Counted from the stretch's first letter, positions 1 through 7,882 are shown. The stretch is 64,000 bases of DNA from Pseudomonas indica NBRC 103045 (GCF_002091635.1 NZ_BDAC01000013.1:62001-126000); one strand, 5' to 3'. Made by a program: numbers and translations. The notes: generated from the sequence alone by a model not told the origin.

Positions 1-11
1 GGGCGTGCGGA

Positions 12-260
12 TTAGGCAGGTTTTACAGTGATGATGTTGTCCAAGTGGGCGTTTAAATCATCCCTTTTTATGGGCGCTTTGCCAGGGTAGCTCTTCATGT
101 GTTTGATGATGATGTTGCGGTTTGCGTCGGTCAGGGCGCCGCCCCTTCTCGTAAGGTAAGTGTCGACGAACTGTTTCACCTCCCATTCTTCCGTTAGGGA
201 AACGAACATCTGGTCGATCTTGCCGCGCTCTTGCTTGTTATCTTCCGTATTCCACGACAT
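12..260 (-). CDS. Hypothetical phage protein, 82 aa
   Basis: Unrecognised small protein, the most distal gene of the leftward early operon visible here. The frame stays open upstream, but ATG at 260-258 has a strong AGGAG 8 bases before it, and the extension would run antisense-like through the neighbour, so the inner start is chosen. The product is polar, with a charged N-terminus (NTEDNKQERGK) and a basic Asn-rich middle. It has no membrane segment, Cys/His cluster or nucleotide-binding motif. It lies 73 bases after the preceding gene and has its own ribosome site. The operon probably continues left toward the missing integrase. Function unknown. Confidence 0.6.
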   Translation of the reverse strand: MSWNTEDNKQERGKIDQMFVSLTEEWEVKQFVDTYLTRRGGALTDANRNIIIKHMKSYPGKAPIKRDDLNAHLDNIITVKPA

Positions 261-333
261 GCGTGAGTCTCCTTTGTGCGTGCTGGCGATGTGCTGCCAA
301 CCGCATCCTCTCATAATGAACTGCTCTTGCAAG

Positions 334-606
334 TCAGGCTGCTTTCTTTGCTGACTTTGTTTCCCCGGGTGGACTGCTATGTACAACCAAGTGGCCCTGC
401 CCCTGCCAGAAGTTCTCCTGCACCTCCACACACACACACCACGCGGCCCACGCAACGTCAGGCCCTGCCACAACGATGTTGCCGTCATCATCGACGATTG
501 CCATGCGCGCCGGCTTCCCGTCCTTCGTGGCAACTTGAAATCCCGTGCTGACGTTCGCGCTGATGGTGGCGGCGTCAAGGGGTGGATTCGGGATCGCTGA
601 CTTCAT
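334..606 (-). CDS. Hypothetical phage protein, 90 aa
   Basis: Small protein whose ATG overlaps the stop of the adenine methyltransferase gene (ATGA at 603-606), so translation is probably coupled. The central part (GKPARMAIVDDDGNIVVAG followed by AWAAWCVCVEVQ) alternates hydrophobic and acidic residues as in a small beta-rich domain, and the tail is basic (ETKSAKKAA). No family recognised. Its place directly after a DNA methyltransferase suggests an early accessory role, but that is inference from position only. Confidence 0.65.
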   Translation of the reverse strand: MKSAIPNPPLDAATISANVSTGFQVATKDGKPARMAIVDDDGNIVVAGPDVAWAAWCVCVEVQENFWQGQGHLVVHSSPPGETKSAKKAA

Positions 607-1457
607 GCCACTCCCTCCAGCGGCAGGCCGCGCTGCTGCAATGCAGCCATCGCTGCGGGGTTAATCCATAGGCATTCCTGGCGGGTACTGCCGCCTCGGC
701 CGGCTGAGATGCGGGCCGAGGTGCTGTTCGTCGACCAGCCTTCAAGTGCATTGGTGTAGAGCGCGCTCGGGTAGCCGCTGAGTACGACCATGCCCTGCAG
801 TGTGTTGAGGGTGGTCAGCAGCTCAGCGTGTTGGTTGTCGTCCAGCTCGTGGCGGTAGTAGCGACCCTTCTGGGCGCCGCGTACCCGAGTACCGTGCATG
901 TAGGGTGGGTCTACATAGTGCAGGGCAACGGGGGAGTCGTGCGCGAGCATGGTCTCGATCGCTGGGCGGTTCTCGATCAATACGCCGGCGAGGCGGCGGC
1001 CGATGTCGGCGATCTGTTCCGGGTATCGGGCCCATATCTGTTGGGCGGTGCCATAGGCCCGGTAGCAATCGGTGCGGAAACCCGTGGTGCCCTTGCTTGC
1101 CCCGGCCGAGCCGAAGCCCATTTGGGCGCGGATGATGGTTCGCCGGGCCCTTTCTACCGGATCGTCCGTGAAGATCCAGGCCTGCTCGAACTCGGCCCTG
1201 GCGTAGGGCGTCAGGACCAGGCGCTCAGTCAATTGCTCGCGGGTCTCTGCGTCCTGCAGAACCCTGAACAGGTTGACTACATCGCCGTCCAGGTCGTTGT
1301 AGACCTCACCATGACTACGCGGTTTCTGCATAAGCACGCCGGCGGCCCCCCCGAATGGTTCAACGTACACCTGATGGGGTGGGAAGTGCTCGATGACCCA
1401 TGGAGCCAGCCGAAACTTGCCGCCGTGGTAGCGGATGACGGGCGAGGTGATAGTCAT
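603..1457 (-). CDS. DNA adenine-N6 methyltransferase (Dam/D12 class)
   Basis: Orphan N6-adenine methyltransferase of 284 residues transferring a methyl group from S-adenosylmethionine to DNA. Sequence evidence: the N-terminal SAM-binding segment of the D12 class (RYHGGKFRLAPW, residues 9-20), VEPFGGAAG at 32-40, and catalytic DPPY at 183-186. The ORF stays open far upstream, but the ATG at 1457-1455 overlaps the previous stop (ATGA) and begins right before the family's N-terminal motif. No restriction endonuclease lies beside it, so it probably protects phage DNA or alters regulation rather than forming a restriction-modification pair. Target site cannot be read from sequence. A second, divergent D12 enzyme lies at 43430-44224. 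Confidence 0.9.
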   Translation of the reverse strand: MTITSPVIRYHGGKFRLAPWVIEHFPPHQVYVEPFGGAAGVLMQKPRSHGEVYNDLDGDVVNLFRVLQDAETREQLTERLVLTPYARAEFEQAWIFTDDPVERARRTIIRAQMGFGSAGASKGTTGFRTDCYRAYGTAQQIWARYPEQIADIGRRLAGVLIENRPAIETMLAHDSPVALHYVDPPYMHGTRVRGAQKGRYYRHELDDNQHAELLTTLNTLQGMVVLSGYPSALYTNALEGWSTNSTSARISAGRGGSTRQECLWINPAAMAALQQRGLPLEGVA

Positions 1458-1918
1458 GCTGCCACCTCGGCCGGTGTTTCGAAGTTGAACATCTGTTGTT
1501 GCAGCTCGGGAAGGTAGGCGCGCGGGGTATCGGGCATTTGCTCTGGCAGCTGCTCCCTGGGAGGCGCTCCGCGTACTGCGATGAAGGATGAGCTGGCGAG
1601 CAAGTTGTGAGCGTGCATGGGCTCTTCTACCCATCGCCCACGGCGATAGACCTGAACGAGGTAGCCTTCGTCATCAGGTCGGTAGAAATCACCGCTTTCT
1701 TTGCCGATATGGGTGGCACCGTCAGGTGCGGGGCCGGTGTGGATAGGCGTTGGGTGTCGCCGCTCTAGTTCGGCCCTAGCGCAATCAGCGGCCTCCAGGT
1801 AACCGCTGGTATGCCTGTGCGGGCAACGCCAGAGGATCTTGAAGCTGGGGTCGCGCAGGCAGCCTTGCCAGTGTCCTGGGGTGCCCTGGTCGGTCGAAAC
1901 GATCAGAGTCTGATTCAT
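1454..1918 (-). CDS. Hypothetical phage protein, 154 aa
   Basis: Unrecognised protein between the cytosine and adenine methyltransferases, overlapping both by ATGA. Its N-terminal half includes WRCPHRHTSGYLEAADCA followed by a short charged helix (RAELERRHP), which looks like a small Cys/His-containing fold. The C-terminal half contains a VQVYRRGRWVEEPMHAHNLL stretch and ends acidic. No transmembrane segment. The coupling to two methyltransferases suggests that the three are made in fixed ratio; a role as an accessory to DNA modification is possible but unproved. Confidence 0.65.
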   Translation of the reverse strand: MNQTLIVSTDQGTPGHWQGCLRDPSFKILWRCPHRHTSGYLEAADCARAELERRHPTPIHTGPAPDGATHIGKESGDFYRPDDEGYLVQVYRRGRWVEEPMHAHNLLASSSFIAVRGAPPREQLPEQMPDTPRAYLPELQQQMFNFETPAEVAA

Positions 1919-3705
1919 GCTGCCACCTCGCTCCGCTGAATGTCCACCAAGTTGGCGCGCACCAGGGCGGCGGCGACTGGCGGGCAGACGCTGTTGCCGC
2001 ACATGCGCACTTGGCTGGACTTGGAGAGCCTCGGGTTTGTCAGGGTGCGGTCGTGGATGTAGTCGGCCAGGAAGCCTTGGGCGGCGTAGAGTTCGTGCGG
2101 CTCCAGCATGCGCATGCCGATATCGACGATCTGGTAGGGCTCGCCCTTGACCATCACCAGCCCCATGCGGTGCTTGGTGGTGATGGTGTGTAGGGGGGCG
2201 TCCAGCGTTTGGCCGACGGCGGTTTCGTAATACTTGAGCAGGAAGGCGCGCACCTCGCCGAGGTGGTTGCCTGAAGCCGTAATGGTGTGCAGAGGCTCGC
2301 TCACTGGTTGGCCGTCGCGGCTGGTCCCGCGCAGCTTGACCAGGCTACTGGCTACCAGTGCAGACTTGCCGCCGCCGCCCGCGGTTACGGTGCCCAGTGG
2401 TTCGCCGGCAGAGTGCCCCACGCTTGCACCGAAGTCGCGCTGGATGTGCGCAAGCACCAGGGCGTTATGGTCCACCGTGGTAACCGTGGGAGCCGGAGCG
2501 TCCAGCGGCGCGCCCGGGCCGGTGTAGTTTCCGCCGTAGTGCTTGGCGAGGAAGGCGGCGACCAAGCCGATCGGTGCTGCGCCGCCTGGACGCTTGATGA
2601 AGCTGTTGGCCGTCACGGTGGGCAGGGGCTCCTCAACCGAGGTGCCACTGTCGTTGGTGCGGAATTTGGTGATCACGGGGGCGATCAGGGCGAAATGCCC
2701 TCCCTTCACCTCGGCACAGATGGTGCGCAGCGGTTCGTTGGCCGGCATGTTCCGCTGGATACTGCCGTTGGCATGCTCGGTGATGAACGGCGCCAGTTTG
2801 GGCACCACTAACCCGGTACCGAGCTTGCTGGTGATGGTTTGCAGCGGTTCGTCCAGGGGCTGGCCCCGGAAATAGTCATAGCCATGGTTGACCTTGACCA
2901 GGAAGGGATCGGCAGCGTCGATGACATAGCGCTGAATGCCCCGGGCAATGCGGCGCAGAGTGGCCTCGGCCAGTGGTCGCTTGCGGGTGAAGATGGATGG
3001 GCAGGGAAGCGACCAGTCGATAATGTCCGCCGCCAGTCGTTGGGGCTTGGCCTGTTTGGCTTTGACCTCAGGGCTGCCGGCCGGCAGGTGGCTGGCTTCC
3101 GGCCAGACGATCGGCAATCCATCGCAGCGGGCGATCAGGAACAGGCGCTTGCGGATGGTGGCGGCGCCGTACTGGTTGGCGCGCAGCTCGCGCCATTCCA
3201 CTTGGTAGCCGTGGCGGCGCAAGGCGTTGATGAAGCTGTTGAAGGTGCGGCCCTTGTTCTTCGGGCAGGGGCGGCCATCGGCCAGCGGTCCCCAGGTGAC
3301 GAACTCCTCGACGTTCTCCAGCATGATCACGCGCGGGCGCACGGTGGCGGCGTAGCGGATGGCGACCCAGGCCAGGCCGCGAATCGCCTTCTTTACCGGC
3401 TTGCCGCCCTTGGCTTTGCTGAAGTGCTTGCAGTCCGGGCTGAACCAGGCGAGGTCAACGGGGCGTCCGCCAGTGATTTCGCGTGGGTCCACCTCCCACA
3501 CGCTTTCGCAATAGTGCTTGGTGTGCGGGTGGTTGATCTCGTGCATGGCGATGGCTTCGGGATCGTGGTTGATGGCGATATCCACCGGCCTGCCGAGTGC
3601 CATTTCAATGCCGGTGGACGCGCCGCCGCCGCCGGCGAAGTTGTCTATGACCAGCCCGGCAAAGTTGAAGCTGGGTTGGGGGTGGATGCGGTAGAGGTTG
3701 GTCAT
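1915..3705 (-). CDS. DNA cytosine-C5 methyltransferase with repeat-built central region
   Basis: Cytosine-5 DNA methyltransferase of 596 residues. Motifs in order: SAM-binding motif I (VIDNFAGGGGAS, 19-30); motif IV in the variant form WFSPDCKHFS with nucleophile Cys92; motif VI ENVEEF (130-135); motif VIII QYGAATIRKRLF (178-189); motif X RMCGNSVCPPVAAAL (567-581). Between motifs VIII and X, where the target-recognition domain should lie, are about six imperfect repeats with a P-L-x-T-[IV]-T core (about 265-520), which makes the enzyme far longer than typical single-site enzymes (330-420 residues). It is an orphan: no nuclease gene is next to it. It overlaps both neighbours by ATGA. Likely role: protecting the phage genome from host restriction. 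Confidence 0.93.
   Translation of the reverse strand: MTNLYRIHPQPSFNFAGLVIDNFAGGGGASTGIEMALGRPVDIAINHDPEAIAMHEINHPHTKHYCESVWEVDPREITGGRPVDLAWFSPDCKHFSKAKGGKPVKKAIRGLAWVAIRYAATVRPRVIMLENVEEFVTWGPLADGRPCPKNKGRTFNSFINALRRHGYQVEWRELRANQYGAATIRKRLFLIARCDGLPIVWPEASHLPAGSPEVKAKQAKPQRLAADIIDWSLPCPSIFTRKRPLAEATLRRIARGIQRYVIDAADPFLVKVNHGYDYFRGQPLDEPLQTITSKLGTGLVVPKLAPFITEHANGSIQRNMPANEPLRTICAEVKGGHFALIAPVITKFRTNDSGTSVEEPLPTVTANSFIKRPGGAAPIGLVAAFLAKHYGGNYTGPGAPLDAPAPTVTTVDHNALVLAHIQRDFGASVGHSAGEPLGTVTAGGGGKSALVASSLVKLRGTSRDGQPVSEPLHTITASGNHLGEVRAFLLKYYETAVGQTLDAPLHTITTKHRMGLVMVKGEPYQIVDIGMRMLEPHELYAAQGFLADYIHDRTLTNPRLSKSSQVRMCGNSVCPPVAAALVRANLVDIQRSEVAA
2146..2913 (-). repeat. Tandem protein-level repeats inside the cytosine methyltransferase
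   Basis: About six imperfect repeats of 35-50 residues, each with a core such as EPLQTITS, EPLRTICA, EPLPTVTA, APAPTVTT, EPLGTVTA, EPLHTITA and APLHTITT, followed a few residues later by a hydrophobic LV/LVA pair. They fill residues 265-520 of the methyltransferase. The repeats have diverged at the DNA level, so they are old rather than a recent amplification. Confidence 0.8.
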
Positions 3706-3923
3706 GGCGTTTCCTTACGGCGAAGCGCTTCGAGTTCGGCGTGGAGGCGGGCGATTTGGACGCGCAGCTCGGCAATGAGGGTTTGGGCGGTGGCGAGGCC
3801 TACGCTCAGGCCCTGGCGGTAACCTGCTGCACGCCAGTGCTCCCGGCGCATCACTGCGAGGTGTGCGGTGGCGGCGAGGGCAGCGGCGAAGCCCACGGTC
3901 ATGGCGATGTAGGTGGTGCTCAT
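3702..3923 (-). CDS. Small membrane protein with coiled-coil tail, 73 aa
   Basis: Short protein starting at ATG 3923-3921, overlapping the cytosine methyltransferase start (ATGA at 3702-3705). Residues 3-24 (TYIAMTVGFAAALAATAHLA) form one probable membrane segment. The rest is a basic, heptad-like helix (TLIAELRVQIARLHAELEAL). This layout, one anchor plus a cytoplasmic coiled coil, resembles the larger protein at 5952-6716. No known family recognised. Confidence 0.55.
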   Translation of the reverse strand: MSTTYIAMTVGFAAALAATAHLAVMRREHWRAAGYRQGLSVGLATAQTLIAELRVQIARLHAELEALRRKETP

Positions 3924-4249
3924 GAGCGGTCTCCCTGGTGCCCATACCCCACGACAAGCTGCGCGGGCGGGCACACGTGTAAGCGAAGCTGGGCAGCAAC
4001 GGTGGGCGCCCGGCGCACGCCTGCGGTTGGGGTATGCGCCCCTGCGGGGGCGGTGGGTTGGGTTTGAAATAGGCCTGCTGCTACGCAGCAGAGGCTGTTT
4101 ATCTCGCCACCGGCGAGCCTCTGCGGGCGGCCTGCGGGGCTTTGTGCAGGTGCCAGCGCCTGGGCCAGGCCGCCGCCGCGCTTTCGCGCGGCCGGAGCTT
4201 GGGTGTGGGCGGTGGCGAGGGTGGTGTGGGCGCGGCTCATGGTGCTCAC
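3920..4249 (-). CDS. Hypothetical phage protein, 109 aa, GTG start
   Basis: Frame beginning at GTG 4249-4247 that overlaps the previous stop (GTGA) and ends by overlapping the next start (ATGA). This coupling on both sides is the main support. The composition is odd: Ala/Pro/Arg-rich, low in Lys and acidic residues, with four Cys (SLCC, HVCPP). The opposite strand is also open because of the high GC, so coding potential is less sure than for its neighbours. No domain recognised. Confidence 0.45.
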   Translation of the reverse strand: MSTMSRAHTTLATAHTQAPAARKRGGGLAQALAPAQSPAGRPQRLAGGEINSLCCVAAGLFQTQPTAPAGAHTPTAGVRRAPTVAAQLRLHVCPPAQLVVGYGHQGDRS

Positions 4250-4434
4250 CGTCCCTGCCGGAGATCGGCGAGTTTGCGCGTCAGGTCCATCGAGGCGCGG
4301 CGCGCAAGGCCTGATTCACGCGGGAGCGACCCGAAGTCATAACCGGTTGCACGGCGAGCCGTGCGGAGCTGCTTGGCGGCCTGGATGAAGCGGGCCGCCT
4401 CGATGATGGCCTGGTCGAGGGTTTGGTCTTTCAT
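4246..4434 (-). CDS. Hypothetical phage protein, 62 aa
   Basis: Small basic, helical protein (LDQAIIEAARFIQAAKQLRT, then RKLADLRQGR at the end). It starts at ATG 4434-4432, overlapping the stop of the HD-domain gene (ATGA), and overlaps the following GTG start. It could be a DNA-binding or protein-binding accessory, but nothing identifies it. Its place in an unbroken chain of start-stop overlaps supports it being real. Confidence 0.6.
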   Translation of the reverse strand: MKDQTLDQAIIEAARFIQAAKQLRTARRATGYDFGSLPRESGLARRASMDLTRKLADLRQGR

Positions 4435-5117
4435 GCGAAGGCCCTCCGGCGGTGGGAGGTGCCGAGCAGCTCCAGCAGTTGGTCATGGAAGGCTTGCCGC
4501 GCTTCGGGTGGTGTCATGCGCGGGATGCTGCAGGGCAGTGCCTGGTAGCCGGCAAGGCACTCCCATTTGCTGGGGTGATCCGGCATCAGCTCGCGCCTTT
4601 CGGTGGCCAGGGCCACCATGTCTGCCTCTTTCACACTTGAAGGCAGGTCCGGCTCGATATCGAAGCGTTCGCAGATGGCAAACCAGATGCGCTGCTCAAT
4701 CTGCCGATAGGTGTCCAATAGGATGCTCAGCCCCTGGCCCTGTGAGTCGGGGAGTATCTGGATGAGCGCCGCCTTAATACCGGCGACATCGCGCGGCATT
4801 CCAGCGTCGACGCATATATCCAGCCACGCTTCCGTGTGCTGCCGCGCCACTTCCATGAGCAACTGCTTGAAGGGGCGGGTGAGGTCGGCGATGTAGGCCT
4901 CGGTGGCGTCATGCAGGAGGGCCGGGAGCCTGTCTTGCTCGGGCACGATGCCGGCGACCAGCACGCTGTGTTGGGCGACGGAGTAGTGCCAGTAGCCATG
5001 TCCATTGAAGCGAGGCATCTGCGACAGGGCGTGGGCGATATCGACGGTGCTGACCAGTTCCGCCTTGGGGTGGAGCAGGTCGAAGCACTTACCGGTGTGG
5101 GTGAGAATCCAGCTCAT
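4431..5117 (-). CDS. HD-domain phosphohydrolase (YfbR-like nucleotidase)
   Basis: Metal-dependent HD-superfamily hydrolase of 228 residues. The metal-binding pattern is visible: His44/His50 (YWHYSVAQHS), the His-Asp pair in LLHDATEAY (69-70), and Asp78 in IADLTRPFK. Relatives of this type include 5'-deoxynucleotidases acting on dNMPs, so a role in shaping nucleotide pools during replication is likely but inferred. The start at ATG 5117-5115 overlaps the upstream stop (ATGA) and is preferred to the long GC-driven extension. It is followed directly by small coupled genes of the methyltransferase block. Confidence 0.8.
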   Translation of the reverse strand: MSWILTHTGKCFDLLHPKAELVSTVDIAHALSQMPRFNGHGYWHYSVAQHSVLVAGIVPEQDRLPALLHDATEAYIADLTRPFKQLLMEVARQHTEAWLDICVDAGMPRDVAGIKAALIQILPDSQGQGLSILLDTYRQIEQRIWFAICERFDIEPDLPSSVKEADMVALATERRELMPDHPSKWECLAGYQALPCSIPRMTPPEARQAFHDQLLELLGTSHRRRAFA

Positions 5118-5722
5118 GCGCGGGCCTCCTCTTGCAGTGCCCACTGGTTGCTCTCGGCCACCAGTGAGCCCGATCCCAGGACGTCCAGCACGACGGCCCA
5201 GAGGCGGAGGGCTGGCCATTGGAAGCGGTCGAAGTCCACGTCGGGTTGCACGCCGTATGTGCAGGTCGAGCGCGCGCCGTATGGCACCTCGCTGGTTTTC
5301 TTCATCAGGGTCGCAACCCTGCCGTCTCCCAGCGGTTGGGTCTGGTGATAGCGGTACGGCTTCATGACATAGGAGTCGCCGGCTGGGATGTCCTCGATGG
5401 AATCCTCGATTAGGTTGATGCGGCCATCGGCCTTCCATGGTCGGCCGCCGCGAGGGGTTCGAGGCCCTTCATGGAGATAGGTCATATGTGTGCCGTCCGC
5501 GCGGTGTTCCGCTCGGTACTCGATGTTGCGTTGGGTGCCGATCAGCACGCGGGAGACGAAGCCGAATCTGTGGTCGTGAATGGCCGAGTGCTCAAAACAG
5601 GCGCGCCGAGGGAGGATCGGGTGCCATACGTGCAGCCTCAGGTCGCCCTGCAGCTGCACCTGGATGAAGCCCAGGCCGTGCAGGCTGATGGTTGCGCGCA
5701 TAGGGTCGATGACGGTGCTCAT
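5114..5722 (-). CDS. Cupin-like phage protein, 202 aa
   Basis: Protein with spaced His residues typical of a beta-barrel (cupin-like) metal site: HSAIHDHRFGF in the N-terminal third and VMKPYRYHQT near residue 135. The fold assignment is from motif pattern only; enzymes such as cysteine dioxygenases have similar layouts, but substrate and reaction are unknown. The start ATG 5722-5720 overlaps the previous stop, and the stop overlaps the HD-hydrolase start, so it is part of the coupled chain. Confidence 0.6.
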   Translation of the reverse strand: MSTVIDPMRATISLHGLGFIQVQLQGDLRLHVWHPILPRRACFEHSAIHDHRFGFVSRVLIGTQRNIEYRAEHRADGTHMTYLHEGPRTPRGGRPWKADGRINLIEDSIEDIPAGDSYVMKPYRYHQTQPLGDGRVATLMKKTSEVPYGARSTCTYGVQPDVDFDRFQWPALRLWAVVLDVLGSGSLVAESNQWALQEEARA

Positions 5723-5943
5723 ACCTTGGCTTCCTTCTTCAGGGCGTCCAGCAGAACGGCGTTGCGGGTCGCGGTTTGGAGTTGCCAGAGCGCGGAGGCG
5801 CCGATCAGGGCGCGGACCTGGCGGACGAATTCGGCATGTTCCAGCTCCAGGGCGTGCAGTTTCTGGATGGCGCGCTGGTGGTCGTGCTGGAGTTGGCCGG
5901 CGGCCTCGGGGCTGAGGCGCAGCAGGGGGAAGGTGCGACGCAT
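5719..5943 (-). CDS. Small helical phage protein, 74 aa
   Basis: Predicted almost entirely alpha-helical (LQHDHQRAIQKLHALELEHA followed by a second helix ending LLDALKKEAKV). The inner ATG at 5943-5941 is chosen because the upstream extension is Arg/Pro-rich and overlaps the gene before. Start lies 8 bases after the stop of the membrane coiled-coil gene. No recognised family. Confidence 0.55.
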   Translation of the reverse strand: MRRTFPLLRLSPEAAGQLQHDHQRAIQKLHALELEHAEFVRQVRALIGASALWQLQTATRNAVLLDALKKEAKV

Positions 5944-5951
5944 GGGGCACC

Positions 5952-6716
5952 TCACGGGTACATGGGGGCTTCGAGGTTGCCCTGGCGGGCAAACTCGGCG
6001 TCGACCCGTTCCCAGGTCGACAGGTCGCGCGCTTCCTGTTCCATCTGCGCACGGTGGATGATTTCCCGGAGTGACTCTGTGCCGGGCGGTGACTTGAGCG
6101 AGAAGCGCAATTCGGCGCAGGAGAAACCGTCGTCGTAGGCGTACTCGGCATGCTGGCTGAGCCACTGGATCAGCGTGGTATCAGGGTGCTCCGGGCTCGT
6201 CGGCAGGGGCTTGCTGGCAGCCTGAAGGGCCAGGCCGAGGCGCGCGGCCATGTTGAGTGCGTGTTGCGCCAGGGTGCGGGCGAAGCGGGCATGGTCCGCG
6301 CAGTTGATGCCGGCGAAGGTGTTGGCGGCCAGCTCCAGTTTCATGGCGATGGCGTCGAGCTGGTGGCCGTCGTCCGCAGTGAAGGGGTTGGCGCGGTGGG
6401 CAAACAGGGCCACGCGGTTGTCGGCGTCCCGCTGGACGGCCTCGAGTTCGGCCTTGTGTTTCAGCTGGGCGGCCTCTGCGGCCGAGAGGCGGGCGCGCAG
6501 CGTGGCGTTGGCCTCGCTGGTGGCCCGGTAGCGTTGCTCCAGGTCGGAGAAGCGCGGCTCCAGGTCGGTGAGGGCTTTGGCGCGGCCTTCTTCTTCGCCG
6601 TCCTCCGAGCCGTCGATGCGGCCGGATCGGTAGCCGACCCAGAACATGATGACGCCGATCGCGATGCAGGCGATCAGGATGATCCAGGGCGACAGGGTGG
6701 GGTACGTCAGTGTCAT
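5952..6716 (-). CDS. Membrane-anchored coiled-coil phage protein, 254 aa
   Basis: One N-terminal membrane segment (residues 9-27, SPWIILIACIAIGVIMFWVG) followed by an acidic stretch (DGSEDGEEEGRA) and a long coiled coil up to about residue 100 (repeated Ala/Leu/Glu/Arg heptads). The C-terminal 100 residues are a separate helical domain containing HAEYAYDDGFSCAEL. ATG 6716-6714 is preceded by AAGGAG. Probably an inner-membrane protein with a cytoplasmic body; role unknown, possibly superinfection or host takeover. Confidence 0.65.
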   Translation of the reverse strand: MTLTYPTLSPWIILIACIAIGVIMFWVGYRSGRIDGSEDGEEEGRAKALTDLEPRFSDLEQRYRATSEANATLRARLSAAEAAQLKHKAELEAVQRDADNRVALFAHRANPFTADDGHQLDAIAMKLELAANTFAGINCADHARFARTLAQHALNMAARLGLALQAASKPLPTSPEHPDTTLIQWLSQHAEYAYDDGFSCAELRFSLKSPPGTESLREIIHRAQMEQEARDLSTWERVDAEFARQGNLEAPMYP

Positions 6717-6787
6717 GGTGGTGTGCTCCTTGGTGGTGTTGTCGCCCTGGCTGGTGGTGGCAGCCGGGGCGGTAGGGGTTACGGCGT

Positions 6788-7561
6788 CTACAGCGTGGCC
6801 AGCACGTGGCGGGTGCCGTCCGGGCCCGGCGCGGTGATGACTCCTTCGGTTTCCAGCGTTTCGATCAGGCGAGCGGCGCGGTTGTAGCCGATGCGCAGAA
6901 AGCGCTGAATGGCGCTGATGCTGGCTCGGTCGCTGCGGATGACGAAGCCGCGGGCACTGGCCAGCAGCTCGTCCTGGTCTTCGCCGACTGGGCCGACCGG
7001 GAGGGTGGCGGCCATGGCCTGGAGCATGCTCAGTTGCTCTTCGGTGGCGCGGTCGAACACTTCGGGGCGAAGCCTGGGGATGGCGTGGTCCGCATCGGCT
7101 TCACGCTGGGCCAGCAGGTCACCCTGTTGGCTGAGCAGCTCGATCTCGATGTCCTGGGCGAGGAAGTCCGCCAGGATCGGCAGGGCGTTGCCGGGCGGCT
7201 GGCTGACGGCACAGGAGAACTGCAAGTTGGCGCGCTTGCCGTCGAGGGCCTCGAAGCTGAATCCGCCCAGGCGGCAGCCCGGCAGGTGCATGCCGAGGGT
7301 GTTCAGTTCGACCTCGTTGATGCGGCGGCTGAAGCTCAGGCTGGAGAGCTGCGGGAAGCGGGGCTTGCCGTCTTTGTCGTCCTTCCAGAAGCACTCCAGC
7401 GCCTGGCCTTCGTTGTCGACGCAGAGCAGGTCGTCGATGACATCGGCTTCGACGTTGCAGACCAGCTTCAGGTCGAAGGCCAGGGCGGGCGCGTCCTTCG
7501 GCCCTTCCTGCCTCAGGTTGATGTGCTTGAGGGTGGCCACGGTGACCAGGTTGAGTTCCAT
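6788..7561 (-). CDS. Phage protein with C-terminal FtsK-gamma winged-helix domain
   Basis: 257-residue early protein. The last 60 residues (from about 197: RGFVIRSDRASISAIQRFL, then RIGYNRAARLIETLETEGV) match the gamma domain of FtsK/SpoIIIE translocases. That winged helix reads the polar KOPS sequences of the host chromosome and activates XerD at dif. There is no FtsK motor: no Walker motifs. The N-terminal 180 residues are a separate, unrecognised beta-rich domain. The protein could bind host KOPS or use the domain as a general DNA-binding module; which is inference. Start ATG 7561-7559 lies 3 bases after the stop of the PrtN-like gene. Confidence 0.8.
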   Translation of the reverse strand: MELNLVTVATLKHINLRQEGPKDAPALAFDLKLVCNVEADVIDDLLCVDNEGQALECFWKDDKDGKPRFPQLSSLSFSRRINEVELNTLGMHLPGCRLGGFSFEALDGKRANLQFSCAVSQPPGNALPILADFLAQDIEIELLSQQGDLLAQREADADHAIPRLRPEVFDRATEEQLSMLQAMAATLPVGPVGEDQDELLASARGFVIRSDRASISAIQRFLRIGYNRAARLIETLETEGVITAPGPDGTRHVLATL

Positions 7562-7564
7562 CGG

Positions 7565-7882
7565 TTACTCCTGTTCCGGTTGCTGCTCGCGGGCCAGCAG
7601 CTCGTCCGCCTGGTAGGCGCGGGCTTCGACGTAGGCAGCGAGGTGGTGGATCTCGACGAACTCTTCCCCTTTGCGGGACGGGTCCAGCTGGGTGACGGGC
7701 AGGGCGATGCGTTCGCCCAGCGCCTTGCGGAAGGTGTCGATATTGAGGTTGCGGAAGTACCGCGCGCGCAGCGTTTCCAGGGGGATGAGCACGTCGCCGA
7801 AGGTCCGGTGCAGCAGCTCGACGGTATCCGGCCGGGGGGCTGGCAGCAGGCGCAGCGGCGTCTGGTTGGCGGGCTGGCTCAT
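7565..7882 (-). CDS. PrtN-like pyocin activator family protein
   Basis: 105-residue protein resembling the pyocin activator family (PrtN, PF11112): the conserved block is [36 protein letters not shown] and [11 protein letters not shown]. In P. aeruginosa, PrtN switches on R/F pyocin genes when the PrtR repressor is removed by DNA damage. Here the homologue sits in the leftward early operon of a complete siphophage whose repressor (9486-10187) is of the same S24 type as PrtR. ATG 7882-7880 overlaps the previous stop. Targets unknown; it may activate phage genes or act on host pyocin promoters. Confidence 0.75.
   Translation of the reverse strand: MSQPANQTPLRLLPAPRPDTVELLHRTFGDVLIPLETLRARYFRNLNIDTFRKALGERIALPVTQLDPSRKGEEFVEIHHLAAYVEARAYQADELLAREQQPEQE

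Noticed and set aside
2839-3822. 327-codon plus-strand frame opposite the cytosine methyltransferase
   Set aside because: Shadow frame; methyltransferase motifs on the other strand are unambiguous.
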